From Micromussa lordhowensis (Eukaryota; Cnidaria; Anthozoa; Scleractinia; Lobophylliidae), in the NCBI GenBank assembly GCA_964020085.1, contig OZ026598.1, forward strand, positions 16,958,772-17,022,771: 64,000 nucleotides of DNA. Direction: 5' to 3'. The notes below the pieces were generated by a model, which saw only the letters and a program-made list of their open reading frames with translations, did not search any database and had not been told where the DNA came from. A program made the translations under genes and the position numbers. Below, piece by piece: positions 32,923 to 47,300 of this stretch. The first letter of the stretch is position 1; the number at the start of each line of letters is the position of its first letter.

Positions 32923-35900
32923 CTCTATTGCGCACGCTATTCATTGGTCACGCGCGTGCCACGTCATTTTCAAGCGCGCGCACCGAGTCGAAAACTTAAC
33001 AACATATAGAGCTGATGACCTTTGCGTTAACTTGGTGTGCGAATATTTTTGTTGGAAGCTCGGTGACCCCCACTTTTTTTTCGGCAGATCACTTCCTTTT
33101 TTAACTCTCTACATGTACTAAAAAGAACAAAAAAATCTGTGTGTGGGAAGTTGTAATTATTTGTCATATACTATTAAAAAAGGGTCGAATTGGTACATGG
33201 AGACAGGTGTGCGTGACTTAGAAGTTGTCTTTTTTAAGGCTAATTCTAGCAGATTTAATGACATATGTAGCAAAGATCTATCAATTAGGCCTATATAAGC
33301 CGTTAAACACTCATAGCTTAGAGATGATTCTTCAACTTAAATATATGCCGATAGTAATGAATCCGGCCAGAATCGCCTCGAATGACTGAGAATCGTAGAA
33401 ATGCTATGGTCTGAGCTACGCTTTATCTTGAAAACGAGTTCGGTGACCCCCGATTTTTTTTTTACGTTTTTTATCTAATCTTATCATTTTCTACCGTCAG
33501 TCAAAGTTTTAAAAAAATCTGTGCGTGGGAAGTTTTTGGGCGCGAACGTCCTTAAAAATCGATTTTGCGTAACATGGCGCACAAGGCGACTTTTAACGCA
33601 ACATTCCGATGCGGTAGGATATTGCAAGTTTTTGAGAGTGATTTAAAAACCTGCAACATTGTTGCCTGAATGTAGAATAGTGCGTTAAAAATCTTCTCGT
33701 GTAACATAACGTTGCCGACCGTTGCCACAACAAAGTTCCGTTAAAGTTGTCTCGTGTAACAAAGATTAAACATAGGCACGCAAGGCGTGCAAGAGATATT
33801 TTTTTAATTAAAAGGTTATGAAGATTGGAGCATTTAAGGTGGTTCGAAACAGTTTTATGGCGCGCGCAAACTGGGTTCTAATCAACAAGCCTAATCTCGC
33901 GCGTGCAGTTGACGCACATGCGCAAATGCTGATCTTGTCGTGTCGAAATTTTGGAGTTTTTATAACTTTAATCGCTCATATTTCCGCTTCCGCTCGGTGG
34001 ATTTTTTTCATTTTTTCGGTGATAACCAGGATCAATTGGCTGCATACATAGTCTGATTTTTAAAAAAATTCTGTAGGCGGGAAAAAAATAAGAGAACAAT
34101 AGTCAAAAAGAGGATTTTTTCTTAATCTACCCTACAGATTTTTTTTAAACTGAAATACGTTAAAGGTCATTTCTGGTGACATATAATATTGCAGTTTGAG
34201 AAGATTTCACCGACCAATTTAAAAAAAAAAGACAATAGATTTCGATTTTAGGGGCTCAACTGAATGCGTCATATGGTTGCTATGGTAACAGGTTTTCTGA
34301 AATGAATGTCATGTAATGAATCTATGATGTTTCTTTTAGTTCTGTGCCAAATTTCATAGTAATACGATGAACCATACATAAATTAGAAAAGAATTTGTGA
34401 ACTTGTCTCGGGAAAATGAAAACTACTTCGAACCACCTTAAGGGAGTGTTTACAGTGACAATTTAGTTAACCCTTTTTACACAACAACACTAGTTTACCG
34501 AAAAAAGAAAGAGAAAAAATACCTCTGACACGTTGACAGTCTAATTTAATTCATTCCCATATGAAAAACAAAAGTGTCAAATTACCATTTGTAACTAAAA
34601 ATAGCAAGCATCTCGTGGGAACAAGTGGTGATGATTTGCCAGCTCTAATTGAATTTACTCCCTTGTGGAAAACAAGTGTCAAATTACCCTTTGTAACTAA
34701 AAAATAAAATATCTCGTTATATTTCCATGCAACAACAACAAAACAATCGTTACCTGTACCTATTGTAAACGTTCGAACTCTTTCAAATCAAAATAGTCTC
34801 GTCTCCTCTAAAACATTTCGTAAGAACTAGAAGCAACGATGCGTGACGTCTAATTGAATTTACTCCTTGTGAAAAACAAAAATATCAAGTTACCATTTGT
34901 AACTAAAAATAGCAAGCATCTCGTGGGAACAAGTGGTGATGATTTGCCAGCTCTAATTGAATTTACTCCCTTGTGAAAAACAAAAGTGTCAAATTACCCT
35001 TTGTAACGAAAAAATAAAAATATCTCGTTATATTTGCACGCAACAAGAACACAGCAACTGTTACCTGTACCTATTGTAAACGTTCAAACTGTTTCAAATC
35101 AAAATAGTCTCGTCTCCTCTAAAACATTTCGTAGGAACTAGAAGCAACGATGCGTGACGTCTAATTGAATTTACTCCTTGTGAAAAACAAAAATATCAAG
35201 TTACCTTTGTAAGTAAGAATAAAAACATCTCGTCCGTTTGCATACAACTACCTCACGCACTGTTTCATACCTCAAGGCTTATCTCCTCCATAACTAATAT
35301 CCTAAGCCTAACTCACAGAAAATGCCGAAGTAAACCCAATATATGAATACTTCCTCCTCTTTTATAGAAGAATAAATATGGCAGTTCTGAACTGTATCGG
35401 GATCAAATCTTCTCATATACCATTTACTTTTAAAACAAGAAATTTGATTGGCTGTTTATAGTAGATTCGATCTGATTGGTGCGACATACATACATCTCTC
35501 ACTGATCCATTGACCCGTCCACAACATACTCGTCGCGCCGACTAAGAGATATTTTTTTTACAAAAAAATAACTCAAAAATCAGCGTTAAAAATCGGCGTT
35601 TAAAATCGGGTCGTGTAGCATCATCTTAATATTGGACTAAATTTGTTCTTTAAAAGTGGCTTTCAAGTGGCGTAGGTGATTGCAAAGATCAATTTGGATT
35701 CATACAGTTTTGCTTAAGTAAATGTTGGTTTTTTTTATGGCGTCCACGACGGTTTTTCAACGCTTATGACGTGACTTGAAAGAGTTTTAAATGAGCTACA
35801 AGCTGACTTGTATCTTCGGGTTTTTTTTCCGAAATCTTCTGAATTTTCGGACAATCTTCGAAAAAGTTCGTGTAGCCTTCGGAAAACTTTCGCGCTCACT

Positions 35901-38900
35901 CATTAGCCATGCATTATTCTCCATTTAAACAATCAGCTACAGCTTCATTGAATTTTCCATTTTGAAACAATTGCTCTGTCACGAACCTTGTAAGCTCGTG
36001 AATACGCAGTTTCAATGTTCTCGGATGTTTTTAGATTCTCTGTGAATACCTTCATCAGACTAAACTAGTAATGCACTAGTGAAGGTAGGCTTTCGAGGAA
36101 GATACAAGTCAGCTTGTAGCTCATTAAGGAGAGAAACCATTTTCTACACGAATGTAAATTAGAGGAAGTCATATTTTTCTTACGTGCTACCTTTTCACAG
36201 GAATTTGTCTTCTAATGCTGTAAAATCTCTGCCTGAAGAAGTTTTTGCTCAAACGACCCTTCTTGAAGACCTGTAAGCTAAAACTTGCACATCCGGCAGA
36301 CTGTAAGACATGGGTGTATTGATATCCACATAGTTAATAACTAAGACATCGTGCTTGGTACTAAATGACTTCAAAACAGACCCGGCAAATTTTGTTCTGA
36401 CTGTTCTCTATTTGTCAGTGCCTTGTCACCTCACTGAGGTGTTCTGGAGAGCTAAAGTAAGGTGACTCAGGGAACTCCAAGCAAAAACATCCATCATGGC
36501 CTCCAAAGCAGTGGATCTCAGCTGTTTGACAACAGGAGCCCATGGTCATTGGGCTCTTAAGTTTTCTGTTCAGTCAAGCTTTTTTACCAAATAACGAGAA
36601 TGACAGAGATCATTTTTTAGCCTTAGACGCGCAACTCATCTATTTGTGGAAAGGAAAACGTAACCCGCAAACCTGCTATTGAAGGATCTCAATCAGTTCA
36701 AAGATAGGGGTGTTTGTTCGCTTTCTTCCCTACTCGCTTTTAACGAAATGTCTGGTTCTACATTGTTCTTTTCTTTTGCCGGAGAGGCCGTGATGGACAG
36801 AGACGGCTCAATTACCAAAGGCTTCAACCATGCACTATTGAAAATGTGTAGCTTGTCCATTCTTAGAAAACTGATCCAAATTTAAATTTTTGTTTGTTGT
36901 CAGCTGGAAATTTAGGTTAACTGAGCAGTTTTGAGTTGTTTGTTTGTCCGAAATCGAGAAAACGTAAACTATAAACTGGCCGCGATCCAAGAAAAATGTT
37001 GGCGTGTCCTTTTGTCAGATTTTTAAATGAACATTTTCGCGCGGTTTGTCGTGCTTTTGACTTCATGTAAGCAGGATCGATAGGAAAATCCGATAGAAAA
37101 TCGAGCAATTTCAGTTTTTAGTGGACAAAAATCTGTACTAGAATAATTTTAAGTATTTTACGGTTCTTTTTACGTTTTCTTAAAGATATAAGTAATTGCC
37201 TGAAATAACACCGAAAACAATTTCCCAAGGGAACGAGAGAATATAAATTTCAAAGTTCTGAGAAATTGTGCAAACGTAAGTACAATGTCATCGATCATCA
37301 GTGTCATTTCTCCAGTACTTTCAAGTCCTTCATACGAAGTTCAACCTTTGTTTTCGACGTTTGGTGTTGCTAGAAATGATTTTTTAAAACAGTCGTAGAG
37401 AAGTTTGCAATAAAATGTAAATAACCTTGGTCCTAGGTTTTTGTCCACTCGTTACTCGAACTTCTGGTGGATTCTGTCTTAAGAATATCAGTGTTATAAA
37501 AGAAATGGTAAACGTCCAGCAGTGCAACTATCGAGTTATGGATGCACATGGGAGGTTTGCTAAGCACTCAAGAAGCTAGAGTCGCACTCCGCTATCGCCT
37601 CGTGCGACTCTTACGCTTCTTTCGTGTTTAGCAGCCTCCCAAGTGCATCCATGACTCGGTAGCTGCACGCTTACCATTTCTTAATTTGTCTTAAGCGGTC
37701 AGCAGCCATTTACATGAAAAGCAGCGACAACCCACAGCACAGGGAGCAGAGGAGTTCCTTTTGAACGAATGAATAAAAAAACGACTTACCTCTTTGAAAT
37801 GCACTGTTGCGTAAATTCTCCCGGCCAAAAAAGCTCATTTCCGAGTCAGTATACATTCATTTTCGCCGGTCCACTGCTCCCGAACCGATTTCTATCGTGC
37901 GAACCGCCATTATTTTTGAACTTATTGACCGCTGACTACTGCGACCGCAGTCGTCTAAAGGCTGCGAACGTACTAAAAAAAGGAAAGGGAAGAAACTAAT
38001 TTGGAGCGTTTTTTCGCAAATCCGTAGCTTCGTTATAAATGCATCAAACCCCCTAATTTTTTATTTTGGGGATGTTTCCTAGATATTCTGTGCGTTAACT
38101 CTTAGTTTTGCTACAAAGGTTGAGGGAAAGCGGTATTTTCGTGGACCGAAATGTGGTTCTCGATGAACCGCCTTCGTGCAATGTGCACCGCAACAGCTGG
38201 TGACGGAAATGACGTGAACCTCGGGATGGCAGCATGACTGCGCAAGACAGGAAGTGGTTTGGGCGAGTTGAGGCTCAGGTCCAGGCCTCGGAAGAGCAAT
38301 GGACCGTTACTAATTTCACTTCCGTCACCAGCTGTCGCGGTCCACATCAAACTAGTCACGTGGTATTAGTTTCTTCCCTTTCCTTTTTTTAGTACGTTCG
38401 CAGCCTTTAGACGACTGCGGTCGCAGTAGTCAGCGGTCAATAGTTCAAAAATAATGGCGGTTCGCACGATAGAAATCGGTTCGGGAGCAGTGGACCGGCG
38501 AAAATGAATGTATACTGACTCGGAAATGAGCTTTTTTGGCCGGGAGAATTTACGCAACAGTGCATTTCAAAGAGGTAAGTCGTTTTTTTATTCATTCGTT
38601 CAAAAGGAACTCCTCTGCTCCCTGTGCCCACAGCACGATTTCAGTGCGATTCATAGAAATAGGAACGAGCAAGGCATTAAGGGAACTGCCAGTCGCATTT
38701 GTTTGAGGTTTGGTGCGAACAAAATCTGCAATGTAGTGCATTCTCCTTCTTCGGCCAGGTAACATTTGTTTCACAACGATGAACGAGCTGTCAAACGTGA
38801 TTTAAGGTTGTAAAATAGAGCAATTTAGTTAAAATTACGTTTCCATCATGTCACGCAATTAAATTTGTATCTTCAGTGTTTCTATTTTAATTTCCATATT

Positions 38901-41900
38901 CAACAATTATCTTGTGAATTAGTGTGGCTAGAGTCCCGTAATATTAGTTTCTTTCATTACCCAAGAAATTGCCAACGAAACCCAATTTTTAAACTTCATT
39001 AACTGCCGTTATGCCGCACTATGCAAGACGTCAGATGAGTCGTATAGAAAACTATGTATATCGCAAGACAGTTGTTATGTTGCAATGATGATAGATAAGA
39101 AGGACTATCTGATCCATAGACCCTTTGCATAAATGGCGCCTAAATTTGAATAACAATACTTATACATCCTAAGCCTCACATTCATGTGAAAAATCCCTTG
39201 TTTGAAAACATGAGCCCGAGGCTAAGGATGTATCAAGTATTGTTATTCAAATTTAGGCGCCATTTATGCAAAGGGTCTATAGATAAACTTAGTGGCAAGT
39301 AGCTAAATGTTATTACGTACCTATACCGAGCTTGCCATTCCAACATAACCATGCCATACTCACTGGGAGCTTTTGCAAGCTCTTTTTAAAATTCAGTTAC
39401 TGATATGAACGTTTTGGTCCGCAGAGATCTTTCCGTTAACAAAATCCAATACCTGCCAAAAAACGTATTCGCTTCTTTGACTATGTTACTACACCTGTAA
39501 GTTTTTAAAAACACTACTGATGAACACCAATGTCACTACACACTAGCAACTAACAACGGCTGATTAGTAACACCTAACTACTGACTACTACCTGCCAACA
39601 GGACAGGCTGAAATTAAAGAGTGAATTCCCATGTAGGCGCGTTACAGAAGCTGTTAGATAACGGAAAGGATCGAAACATCAACGGCCAAAACCTATCACT
39701 CTGAATGCGTGCATACCTTTACATGCACTCGACAGTATCGATTCTATCAATAATTAGTATAAATCTACTAGCGTTCTATCACGAAGGCCGTTCTCTGATT
39801 GGCTACGCTACTCACTATCTATTCTGTGATAGATAGTGAGTAGCGTAACAGTGTGCACTTGTTAACAAAATGACGGCCGTTTCTTGGCGTTTTCGAAGTG
39901 TTGAGAAGAGGATTTAGATTAAGTTTTGAACGACTAGTAGATTTATACTAAAACAATTAGATTATTCGCTCTCGATTTCTATCGTGCGATAGAAATCTCG
40001 ACCTCATAATCTAATTGTTAAATAGATAAATGCTGCAACTGTAGTTACGCAAGATGCTCTGCTAAAGTAAACGCTTTTAATTGATCACCCAATAACAAAA
40101 AAGAGCTAGAGAAAGCTTATACTATTGCACAACAATAACAGTAAGCTCACGAAAGTCCTTTTCTATTTATATAAAACAAGAAAATCCCAAATTTGTGAAA
40201 TGTTGCTCTCAGAATGCATTGCTATGGAAATATGTATATTTTTAGGAAAAATCACCGAATTTGTAGTACATAGAGCTTTTAAAGTTGGAAGTTATAAGCC
40301 TAACCCCCCCCCCCCCCCTCCCCCTTCTCCGTAAATTCCACACATTTAGGAATATCCGGGCTTGTCCCATCTACTTGCGTTCTAGAATAAACCTAATCCA
40401 GCGAACTCGTCAGTGTTCTGCATTAAAACTCTTTCATTTCCTGACAATTGCTCTTTAGAATGATACGTACTTTTTTGCAGGGATTTGTCTTTGAACGGTA
40501 TTGAACTTCTACCTCCAGGAGTACTTGCCAATAACGAAAATCTACAGAAATTGTTGGTGAAATATAACACATTATATTTAGTTTGCTTCATTTATCCATG
40601 AGTTGATAGATGCTGCGAGAATTTTATAAAGCTACTTAAGTGTATACTGCTTTTTCAAACATACAGTTTTAGAAGGTATTATTCAATAGGCATTGAAAAA
40701 TGAATCTGTTTCAATTATTTACCTCTTCCGTTTGTAGCGGAATATCTATAACGTGGAAACAACACGCGGGAACTTATTGAAATTTGTAACACTATCTGGT
40801 GCTTGGAACTTTCGAAGTTTAAAAATACAAAAAGAAATTTCGCACGAATTTGCCAGGTACATTCGTACAAAGCATGATATCCAATTAAGCTTTTCTCACA
40901 ATTGTTTAAAACCGCTTGTTACGTATACAATAACATCGATTGATGATTTATGGCATTTATTGATATTAAACATCATTGTTAACAAATAAAGAGAAGCCTA
41001 AGCCGTGTATTACACTGTGATAAAACACAACTGGCATTAGGAAACACGAGGAAAATGTACAAAAAACGAGCCACAGGCGAGATTTTTTTTCATTTCTCGA
41101 GTGTTCTGAAATGCCCGAAGTGTTTTATCAAAGTGTAATACACGGCTTAGGCTTTTTCATTTGCTTTATGGTATAGATCTAGAGGTAATGTGGCGAAAAA
41201 CAATAAAGCACGCTTTTTCTATGTTTTATACTCTGATAAGACATGGGCTTTCCACGAATCAGAGCGTGCACAGGGTCCTATTAGTTTATTACATGGCCTG
41301 TTAATTCTTTTTCAAAAGCAAAGACGATTGAATACCACATGTTCCTGATAAATACTAATTTCATGGCTTGTAAAGTCGCACCCAAGTCCAACAACGAGTA
41401 GCTGCGAGTTTTGCTTATGACAGCTTTTTACTTTCTACCTACCATTCTATTTGAAGGATACTTTTAAAATCACTCGGAAAAAGGTAACCTCCATTTTTAT
41501 CTCTTATTGTTGCTATTATTATTTATTTTTGTTTACTTGTTTTCTTTTTTTTGGCAGATTTGTTCATTCCAACAATATTCAGAACTTATCTGAGGATGTC
41601 TTTTCCGCTCTTCAGATTTTGCGCATTTTGTACGTTTTATGAAATTCCTTAGTAGCTGTCACTGATGTTTTGCAGTCCCCGACCATATCAATTTTTTCAA
41701 ACAGTCACCCAATCCAGCATTAAGAACATTTGTTATATGGCTAGCTCCGCGAGCGGCTAAGATGAACTAAATTATGCATTGTGATTGGCTACACGAACTG
41801 GAAAGATGGCGTTATCTTGCCCGCTCGGGATTACCCGCTGGGTCCCGCGGGAAAATTGTGTTTTTTTTTCCATATAATAAACCGTTATTGATCAGGCTTG

Positions 41901-44346
41901 TTCGGTCAAGATGGCTGGAGATTGGCCTCGTTCTTTATTCGCGCGTTTATAGACCTAGACGGAGTCGAGGCCCATGATACGCACAAACAAAGACCGCCTT
42001 TCTAGAAAGTCAAGTACTTTTATATGAATGTTTTGCTCCGCAGAGATCTTTCCTTCAACAAAATCCAACATCTGCCAAAGGACGTATTCGCTTCTATGAC
42101 CTCGTTACGACACCTGTAAGTTGTTAGGAAAACGAATGAAAAACAGTGTTTCTGGCTGGTTCATTTACCAACGGCTAATTAGAAACAGATGCCGAAATTT
42201 CAATGTTTTATTTCGAGTTTAAGCTGGTTTTCTTTTCATCATGCTATGCTTTATGATGCTCTTGGTTTTATTTGCTTTAAGTTGTGTTGTCCTCATTGGC
42301 AGATTCATGGACACTATAGCTATGGGTTGAGCTAAATAGACCACCCTGTCATAGCTTGTGTTATTTTTTTTTTACTTTGTTATCTGCTAGCTACCCACCT
42401 ACCTATATGCCTTCTCACCTTGCAGCTGATGGACTGACGGACTGACGGACTGAGGGAGTAAGGGACTCACGGGCTGACCGACTCACGGATTTACTTACCT
42501 ATTCCGAGTTACTGAGATATTCAATTACTTATGCACTCAATAAATTAAAGGATTACGACACCACTTCTACTCAATTTGTTAGATTTCTGCAAAATAACAT
42601 GCTGACTGTGGTATCAAGTGGAACGTTTACCAAATTTAGGCAACTGAAGACTCTGTAAGTACTACGATTTAAGTTGTGCACTCAAGCTGCACAAAAGTAG
42701 CAAAAGTATACCCCCATCGATAGTTTGTTTACTGTTGTTTGACGCTACGTTGACTGAACGCAATTCATTCTAATGAGAGTAATTCACAACGAGTATCGTC
42801 GTCGAGCGAAAAGAATTTCGCATTGTCATCAGTACCGTGTGATACGAAATTTTTGCAGGAATTAATATTGGGGATCCTCGATTTTATATATTTTTTTTAA
42901 GCAAACTATTTTGTTTTTCGATTGTGAAGGCAATTGTGAGTATAAATTTTTTTCTCATCCGCTACACAGAATGCGTTGTCGGAAAACATGAAGTGTTTCA
43001 TTCAGCTTTTGAACATTAATTTTTTCGATTTTCAGGGAGTCGCGTTTAATTTTCATTATAACATTATGTTTTATTGATTTTTAACGCTACAAGGCAAACG
43101 AGAGGTGAAACAATAGACAGAAAAACACGGTAATCGGCGTCACTCTATTTCAATTACATCTTGTGTGGTTTATAGTACCTTCAGATGATACTTTTTCTCT
43201 TACCTTTTTAGTAGCTACAGCTGTAGTGTACCAAGGGCAATTTCACCATTTTCTTTCTGAAGGTTTTGTTACTAATTTCATCGTTTTCTTTCTGAACGAA
43301 AGAGACCGGTTTTAAATTAAAACGTTACAAATAAATGGCATCAACAAGGTTCTACATGTAATGTTTCTATGTATAATTTTGCCAGTGGAGTATTTTTTTT
43401 TACGGAGAACATTTTTGTGGGAGCCCTTTTTTTTCGGAACCTGTAAATCGCAAAAATTAGGCCCTGTCCACACGTATCCGGACATTCTTGAATCCGCAAC
43501 TTTTTCTCTTCGAATGCGGCTTCCGTCCACGCATCCGGCGAATTCGGTTTCGAATTCGGATATTTTTTAATCCGCTCTCCATGAATACGCTACGTGTGGA
43601 CGGTGAAATTTTTGAATCCGGAAAGAGAACTAAGTTGCGGATTCAGAAATATCCGGATACGTGTGGTTAGGGCCTAATTAGATCCTGCAAAAATTTCGTG
43701 CAAATCCTGCAAAAATTATAAGTGCGAAACGGACATTGCCGAATAGCTCGTTATCAACATTTGGCTGACAGATTGGGGTCCACTCCCTGACGCTGTTGAT
43801 GATATGTTGATGATATTAATTTTCCATTCAATACCAAGGATGATTTCCGATAATCCTATAGCGGCAATGGAACCAAATGCAATCAAAATTCTATACACAA
43901 GAAGGACTGACATGTAAGTTTTAATTTTGCTTCACAAGTCTTAGGATTTGGTAGCCTAATTAAATTGGTAGCCTTATTAAAACACGAAGTGTCCTAAATT
44001 AAGGCTAACATTTACAGGCCTCGCGTAGGCTTTCTATAATAACAGCAAACATTAGGGATACTTGTTCATTGGATAATTGTGGTTAGTATATAGACACTCA
44101 GTGATGTTTCAAGATTAGTTCGCTGGCTAATTAACAATTATCCCACAAGCGCGCGTTGGATATGAGATGGTAGACAGCCAACGAGGCGCATAGCGCCGAG
44201 TTGGCTATAATCATCTCGTATCCAACAAGGGCGAGTGGAATAATTGTTTTATTAAAAACGCCCCAAAAACATAGCAAACTAAGCTTAGAAAAAGAGCATG
44301 GTATAATGGCTCATAGCCCATGATGGCTAAGCCAATGAAAACTCTC

Positions 44347-44380
<34 letters not shown>

Positions 44381-47300
44381 TGAGTATTATTCACTCCCTG
44401 TCAGGTGAATAATGCGTGATCCAAACAAAAATTAAACGAAATGGCGGGCAAACTTTTTGAATCGGAAAATCCTGTTTCTGAATCGCAAATCCTGAGAATT
44501 CAAGACGTTGCTGTATCAGAAAATACAAAGATTGCTTTGAAATTTGGCCTGAAGTTTTCAAAGGATAGGAAGATTAAAGACTTACTGACATTCGACTTTC
44601 GACCAGCTTCAGGACATGTCCTTGGCAATCACAGATTTCATCAATCTAAGCAAACCCCGGCAACCGCCAAGTCGCTCTTCACCCGGCATTAGCAGAAATA
44701 AATATCGCATACATGGTTCTTCGGCAAAAACATCAAGTGCTATTCAACGAAGCACCACCAGAATTATTCAGGCGATCGTCTATGTGTAAGAAAACATTCG
44801 GTTTTCACCACAATCCTGAGCACAAGGCATAATTTCAGGTTTATCCTTCGCCAACTGCTCTTTCGATTTTCATTTCAAGAGAAAGAGAAAACTTTGATTG
44901 AACGGTGGATTTGCTGTGCAGGCAGACAAAAGCTGCAGCCCCATTGGCCTAAGCCATTTATAACGATGTACTTGATTGGACATCGGGGAAGTGATAGCGC
45001 TATCATTCCACAGAAATTATATAGTATCACCCTGATATTATGGATTTTACTTGTATTATCGATATAGTTATTAGTTTCCGCTGTCCCAGTCTCTGCTCTC
45101 TAGCACTTTTCATTTAATCATTTATCTTTATCATTAAAGTTTTCGATGTCATTTTTGGCCCTTTATAACTTGTGACTGAGATAGTAAATTATGAGTTGTA
45201 GTAGGTGTTGGGATTATACGAATGATATTGAAACGGGGGGTCGGACATTTATCCTTCATGATCAGTGGGTTATTAACGAGTGATAGCGTAGCTTGGAGTG
45301 ACCAGATTATTTGAATGAACAGGACTTGCTTTGCAGGCTAAGACTCCATCAAAAATCATGCAGAGTGAAACCAAATTTCCTAGTCTGCCTAATTCCCTGT
45401 AGCACTGAAGAATCAAAATTTTAGTAACGCAAATTAACCAAGTTTTATTGTTCCTGAATACACTCGGAAATATTACAACAATAGATCGATTCACCACTGC
45501 GGGCTCAAATGATTCGTGCAGTTGTTATCTACCAGAAATCACTCAATTTGCTCAGCAAGAGATTTGTTTTACTTTACTGCTAAAAAAAGAACAAAACAAA
45601 ACAAAACAAAGGAAAAACAATTTGCTCCCCAAATAATGACTAGATTTAAAGTCCATGTAATCTATTCATGGTATCGCGGGTTGGCTTAAAAGGAGAGGGG
45701 AGTGCCATACTTTTACTTTTCTTCTTATTACAGATACATGCTACGAACGAAGTTGAAAAGATTCAGCTTGGAGTCGCTTAGTATACCGAGTTCTGCAGTT
45801 CTCAATTCAAATCTGTAACGTATATAGTTTCTATGAACACGGACGCGTAGGTCACCATTAAACACCTAAATTAACAACACTACTTTTGTGGGGAGTAAGA
45901 AGAACTTCTAATTTCACTAGTGTCGGTACAATAATTTGACTCACCATGCAAGGGTATCATGATTCCTCTATTAATTTTTCCCCGCCAACGTCACCGAGAG
46001 TTTCAGTTTGCATTGAGCTGAGAAAGTTCACACGTACCCAAGGAATTCAAGGCGGTGCATCTTCCGGATGAATGAGTTTCGCAACAGAAACCATTTCGAA
46101 TCAATCAATATTTGTGCTTCTCTGTGTAAATGAAGATTATTTCATAGCTATTGAGCGTAGTCGTACGAGCTGGGGTGAGGGGAGGGGGGAGGTTGGCGAA
46201 GAGGGCAGCAGCCCCCCCTGCCAACAGCTACGGAAATTATGTGATTTTTCGGGCAAAACGCTCATGATTCGGGCAACGACACTTGAGAGATAACATTACA
46301 ACATTATGCTGTTCATTGGCCTGATTTCCGAAAGTCGTATATATAGTTTCTAGTTAGTTACCTCTTTTAATACGTTTTAAGATTTTACTAGATTGAGACT
46401 GTTGATAGAGGTCATTGAGTACGGATTTATAGCAGTTTCATTAGATTTGGGAATTGTAAACGTGTTGTTTTTCATGCATTTTGAGTGCGTTTGCATCCCG
46501 TTTCAACACTCACCCATTCGGGCATTGCGTAAATCTTTCGGTCAAGAAGATCACCGTCCCCCCGCCCGGTGCCCGTACGCCTATGCTAGTGAACGTGCGC
46601 AATTTACCTTGAAACATTTGTGGAGAGAAAAACAATGAGTACCCTGTAGCAATACCCTTGGTGCGTTGCAGGGACGATTTATTTCCCTAGCTTCCAATGA
46701 GAAGTTTGTGGACAGTACACATTGACATCGACTACCTGTCGACCCATAGCACACACACATAGATAACTTGGCCGATATCCCAAAATCTTCACCTCACGCT
46801 TGGTCAACAACCCAGATGTGTCGAAAATTGTATTTCTTTTTTATTCTCGCGAATCATTTAGACTGCGAGAACTTGAAAAAAATATGAGCTGACAGCGCAT
46901 TCTTTGGAAACGGTGTTGTCGTCTTCTTATGCCTTTGAATTATCTCATCATAATATAAGATACAATGACAAGGTAGCAAAGCACCAATGTCTCCGCTTAT
47001 TTACGTCTATCAAACTCCCATATGAGATCTCCTAGCCGGAAAATGTACGCCTTCGAATTCCTTAGGTACGCATGACTCTAATGAGGTTGTAAACAGGGCA
47101 AATGAATTCAAACCACTTCTAATGCTAAAATCGTTATTAGACACAAGTGCATCGCTAACTGCGAATAGATTGATTCAAACTGTACCTTGAATTCTTCCTT
47201 TCAATATATTTGGTTGTTTTTCTCATTAGGTTAATTAGAAATCGAACTCTTAGAACTCTGACATATTCTTCCAACGCTATCTTTTACAGCAGGATATTCC

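Larger units (their letters stand above)
32810..35625. mobile_element. 2.8-kb composite TTAA element with GATGTTAC-type ends
   Basis: The left end is TTAA (32806-32809) then AGGTGATGTTACGAGCC and several CGATTTTCAACGCC words. The right end is the inverse (minus strand GATGATGCTACACGACC) followed by TTAA (35626-35629). The interior contains two other TTAA elements and a ~308-bp tandem array. No transposase frame is seen. Confidence 0.7.

Noticed and set aside
37769..38631. Small genes on both strands sharing the same C-terminal peptide
   Set aside because: The shared peptide is only the consequence of the large inverted repeat.
42427..42490. Extra coding exon at the GACTGACG repeat
   Set aside because: Simple octamer decay without splice signals in phase.
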